DNA of 64,000 nt from NCBI GenBank assembly GCA_017656505.1, contig JACDNU010000009.1:1-64000 (forward strand). Direction: 5' to 3'. The notes under the pieces were generated by a model. The model did no database searches. It was not told where the DNA came from and was given only the letters and a program-made list of their open reading frames with translations. The position numbers and the translations under genes are program-made. The stretch is from Archaeoglobus sp. Lineage in GTDB: Archaea; Halobacteriota; Archaeoglobi; Archaeoglobales; Archaeoglobaceae. This document shows positions 62,656 through 64,000 of the stretch, one piece after another (position 1 is the stretch's first letter; every line of letters starts with the position of its first letter).

Positions 62656-64000
62656 ATGTTTGATCTGTTTGGTGCAATAGGTTCAGCCGTTAGCTCCTTC
62701 ACTCGTTCAGTTTCTTCAGCATTTAGCTCATTTTCTCGTTCAGTTACTTCAGGAATCAGCCACGTTCAGAGATCAGTTCAGAGAACGATTTCAACGATTC
62801 CAAGAACTGTAAGCTCAGGGATTAGCCACATTCAGAGAACTGTAAGTGGAGGGATTACCCAAGCAAGGAGAACGGTTTATTCAGGATTCAGAAATTTCCA
62901 GAGAACAGTTTCGAGAACGATCCCAAGAACGATTCCAACTCCTCAGATCCCACAAATCAAAATGCCACCTATAAAACCAAAACTCCCACCAATCACTCCG
63001 AAAACTGTTTCTCAAGTTTCCAACATAGTTGTTAGAAAAGTATCTGAAGCTGCTCATTCTTTGCCCACGATAAAGGTTAAAACTCCTCAATTGCCCCAGA
63101 TAAAGCCATCATCAATTAAGCTTCCAGAAATCAAGCTCCCTGAGATTAAAGTTCAAACTCCTCAGATTAAGCTTCCCGAAGTTAAACTTCAAGCTCCTAA
63201 GGTTAAGCTCCCCGAAATCAGACTTCCTGAAATTAAAATCGAAAATAAGCCTATAGTTAAACCTCAGGATGTTAATACTGTTGCAGATTCCGCAAGAAAG
63301 GCGATCATAAATATCGTTGAAAAGAGGGATGCAATTTACGAAAGAGGGAGCTTGCCACAAGTTGCGGCAGCAATGGCTGCAGATTTTGTTTTACCTCTTG
63401 ATCTTGCCAAAGTTTTAACGAAAGGAGCTGAAAAACCAGAGGATTACTTTTGGGCTGGAATTGACGTGATAGGGCTTATTCCTTTCGCTGGATGGGCAGT
63501 CAAAGGAGCTGTTAAGGGCGGATTGAAGAGTGCTAAGCTCTTGAAGCTTGCTAAATTTGCAAAAACAGGTAAGGAGGTTGAAGAAGTTGCGAAATTAGGA
63601 AAGGGGGTTGAAAGTATGAGTTGGATTAAAGGTTTGTTTAGGTTGGGTAAGTTGGAAGGTAAAGAAATTAAAGAGCTGAAAAGTTTGAGAACTCCGAGAA
63701 TCAAGCTTCCTGAAATTCCGAAATTCAGCAGGTTCAGGATCTTCAAAGATATAAAAGAAATTAAAGGAGCAAGAGAATTCAGAGGGTTCAGAAGGCTGAG
63801 GTTGCCACGAAAAATACCGCATTTTGAGATGCCAAAGCTGAGAAATCCCTTCGCAAGGATGAAGCCCGTTAGAACTTTCAAAGTTGCTGATGAGATCCCT
63901 GAGGTTGCCAAACTTGCTGGAAAGGCTGGAAAAGAGGGATCAGCAATTGCCAAACTTGCAAAGAAGGCAGCAATTCCACTTGCAGTTGGTGGGATTCCGC
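62656..64000 (+). CDS. Repeat-rich, membrane-segment-containing large viral protein, incomplete at window end
   Basis: Open from ATG 62656 to window end with no stop; absent from ORF track; repeats RTVSSGISHIQRTVSGGI and LPEIKLPEIKVQTPQIKLPEVKLQ; segment DVIGLIPFAGWAVKGAVKGGLKSAKLLK. Confidence 0.85.
   Translation, partial: MFDLFGAIGSAVSSFTRSVSSAFSSFSRSVTSGISHVQRSVQRTISTIPRTVSSGISHIQRTVSGGITQARRTVYSGFRNFQRTVSRTIPRTIPTPQIPQIKMPPIKPKLPPITPKTVSQVSNIVVRKVSEAAHSLPTIKVKTPQLPQIKPSSIKLPEIKLPEIKVQTPQIKLPEVKLQAPKVKLPEIRLPEIKIENKPIVKPQDVNTVADSARKAIINIVEKRDAIYERGSLPQVAAAMAADFVLPLDLAKVLTKGAEKPEDYFWAGIDVIGLIPFAGWAVKGAVKGGLKSAKLLKLAKFAKTGKEVEEVAKLGKGVESMSWIKGLFRLGKLEGKEIKELKSLRTPRIKLPEIPKFSRFRIFKDIKEIKGAREFRGFRRLRLPRKIPHFEMPKLRNPFARMKPVRTFKVADEIPEVAKLAGKAGKEGSAIAKLAKKAAIPLAVGGIP

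Larger units (their letters stand above)
49213..64000. mobile_element. Integrated archaeal virus (provirus), left part; right end outside window
   Basis: Starts at tRNA 3' end; consecutive short same-strand unknown ORFs, RHH regulators, packaging-type ATPase, capsid-like protein. Confidence 0.8.

Noticed and set aside
62881-63953. Minus-strand ORFs (69, 82, 169 and 75 aa)
   Set aside because: Antisense to the open + frame starting at 62656; repeats like LRSLKFNFGKLNLRSL are mirror images of the LPEIK repeats.
49213-64000. Integrase gene in this part of the element
   Set aside because: I looked for a tyrosine recombinase in both strands of the visible part and saw none; it may lie beyond 64000.

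Overview
The window comes from an archaeal chromosome. The gene content (heat-shock regulator/cdc48/hsp20 operon with a CTAAC-N5-GTTAG operator, mer, ino1, ADPS-like glycerol locus) points to Archaeoglobaceae. Positions 1 to about 49.2 kb are ordinary host chromosome: HMG-CoA synthase/thiolase/OB-fold cluster, cdc48-hsp20 operon, orc1/cdc6 with an ORB-like origin motif, glycerol kinase locus, argG, a fused HisH-HisF that looks eukaryote-like, a tetraether-synthase-like radical SAM protein, carS, pyrE, moaA/mobA, and two tRNA-Val genes. From tRNA-Val(TAC) at 49213-49285 to the window end (64000) the content changes to a dense, almost entirely + strand array of short unknown ORFs, ribbon-helix-helix regulators, zinc-ribbon proteins, a viral-type P-loop kinase, a packaging-type HerA/FtsK-like ATPase and a candidate double-jelly-roll-like major capsid protein. 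The last gene, missing from the ORF track because it runs off the window, is repeat-rich with a hydrophobic pretoxin-like segment. I read this as the left part of an integrated tailless, membrane-containing archaeal virus that I cannot assign to a described family. It has its own operator/iteron arrays (GTTGATCAAC repeats, 21-bp-spaced GGTTACCAAGTAACC palindromes, TTACTACAT operators) and a shared promoter element ACGAATnnTTAAAG placed 29-30 nt before start codons. All homology calls are by eye; no searches were run.
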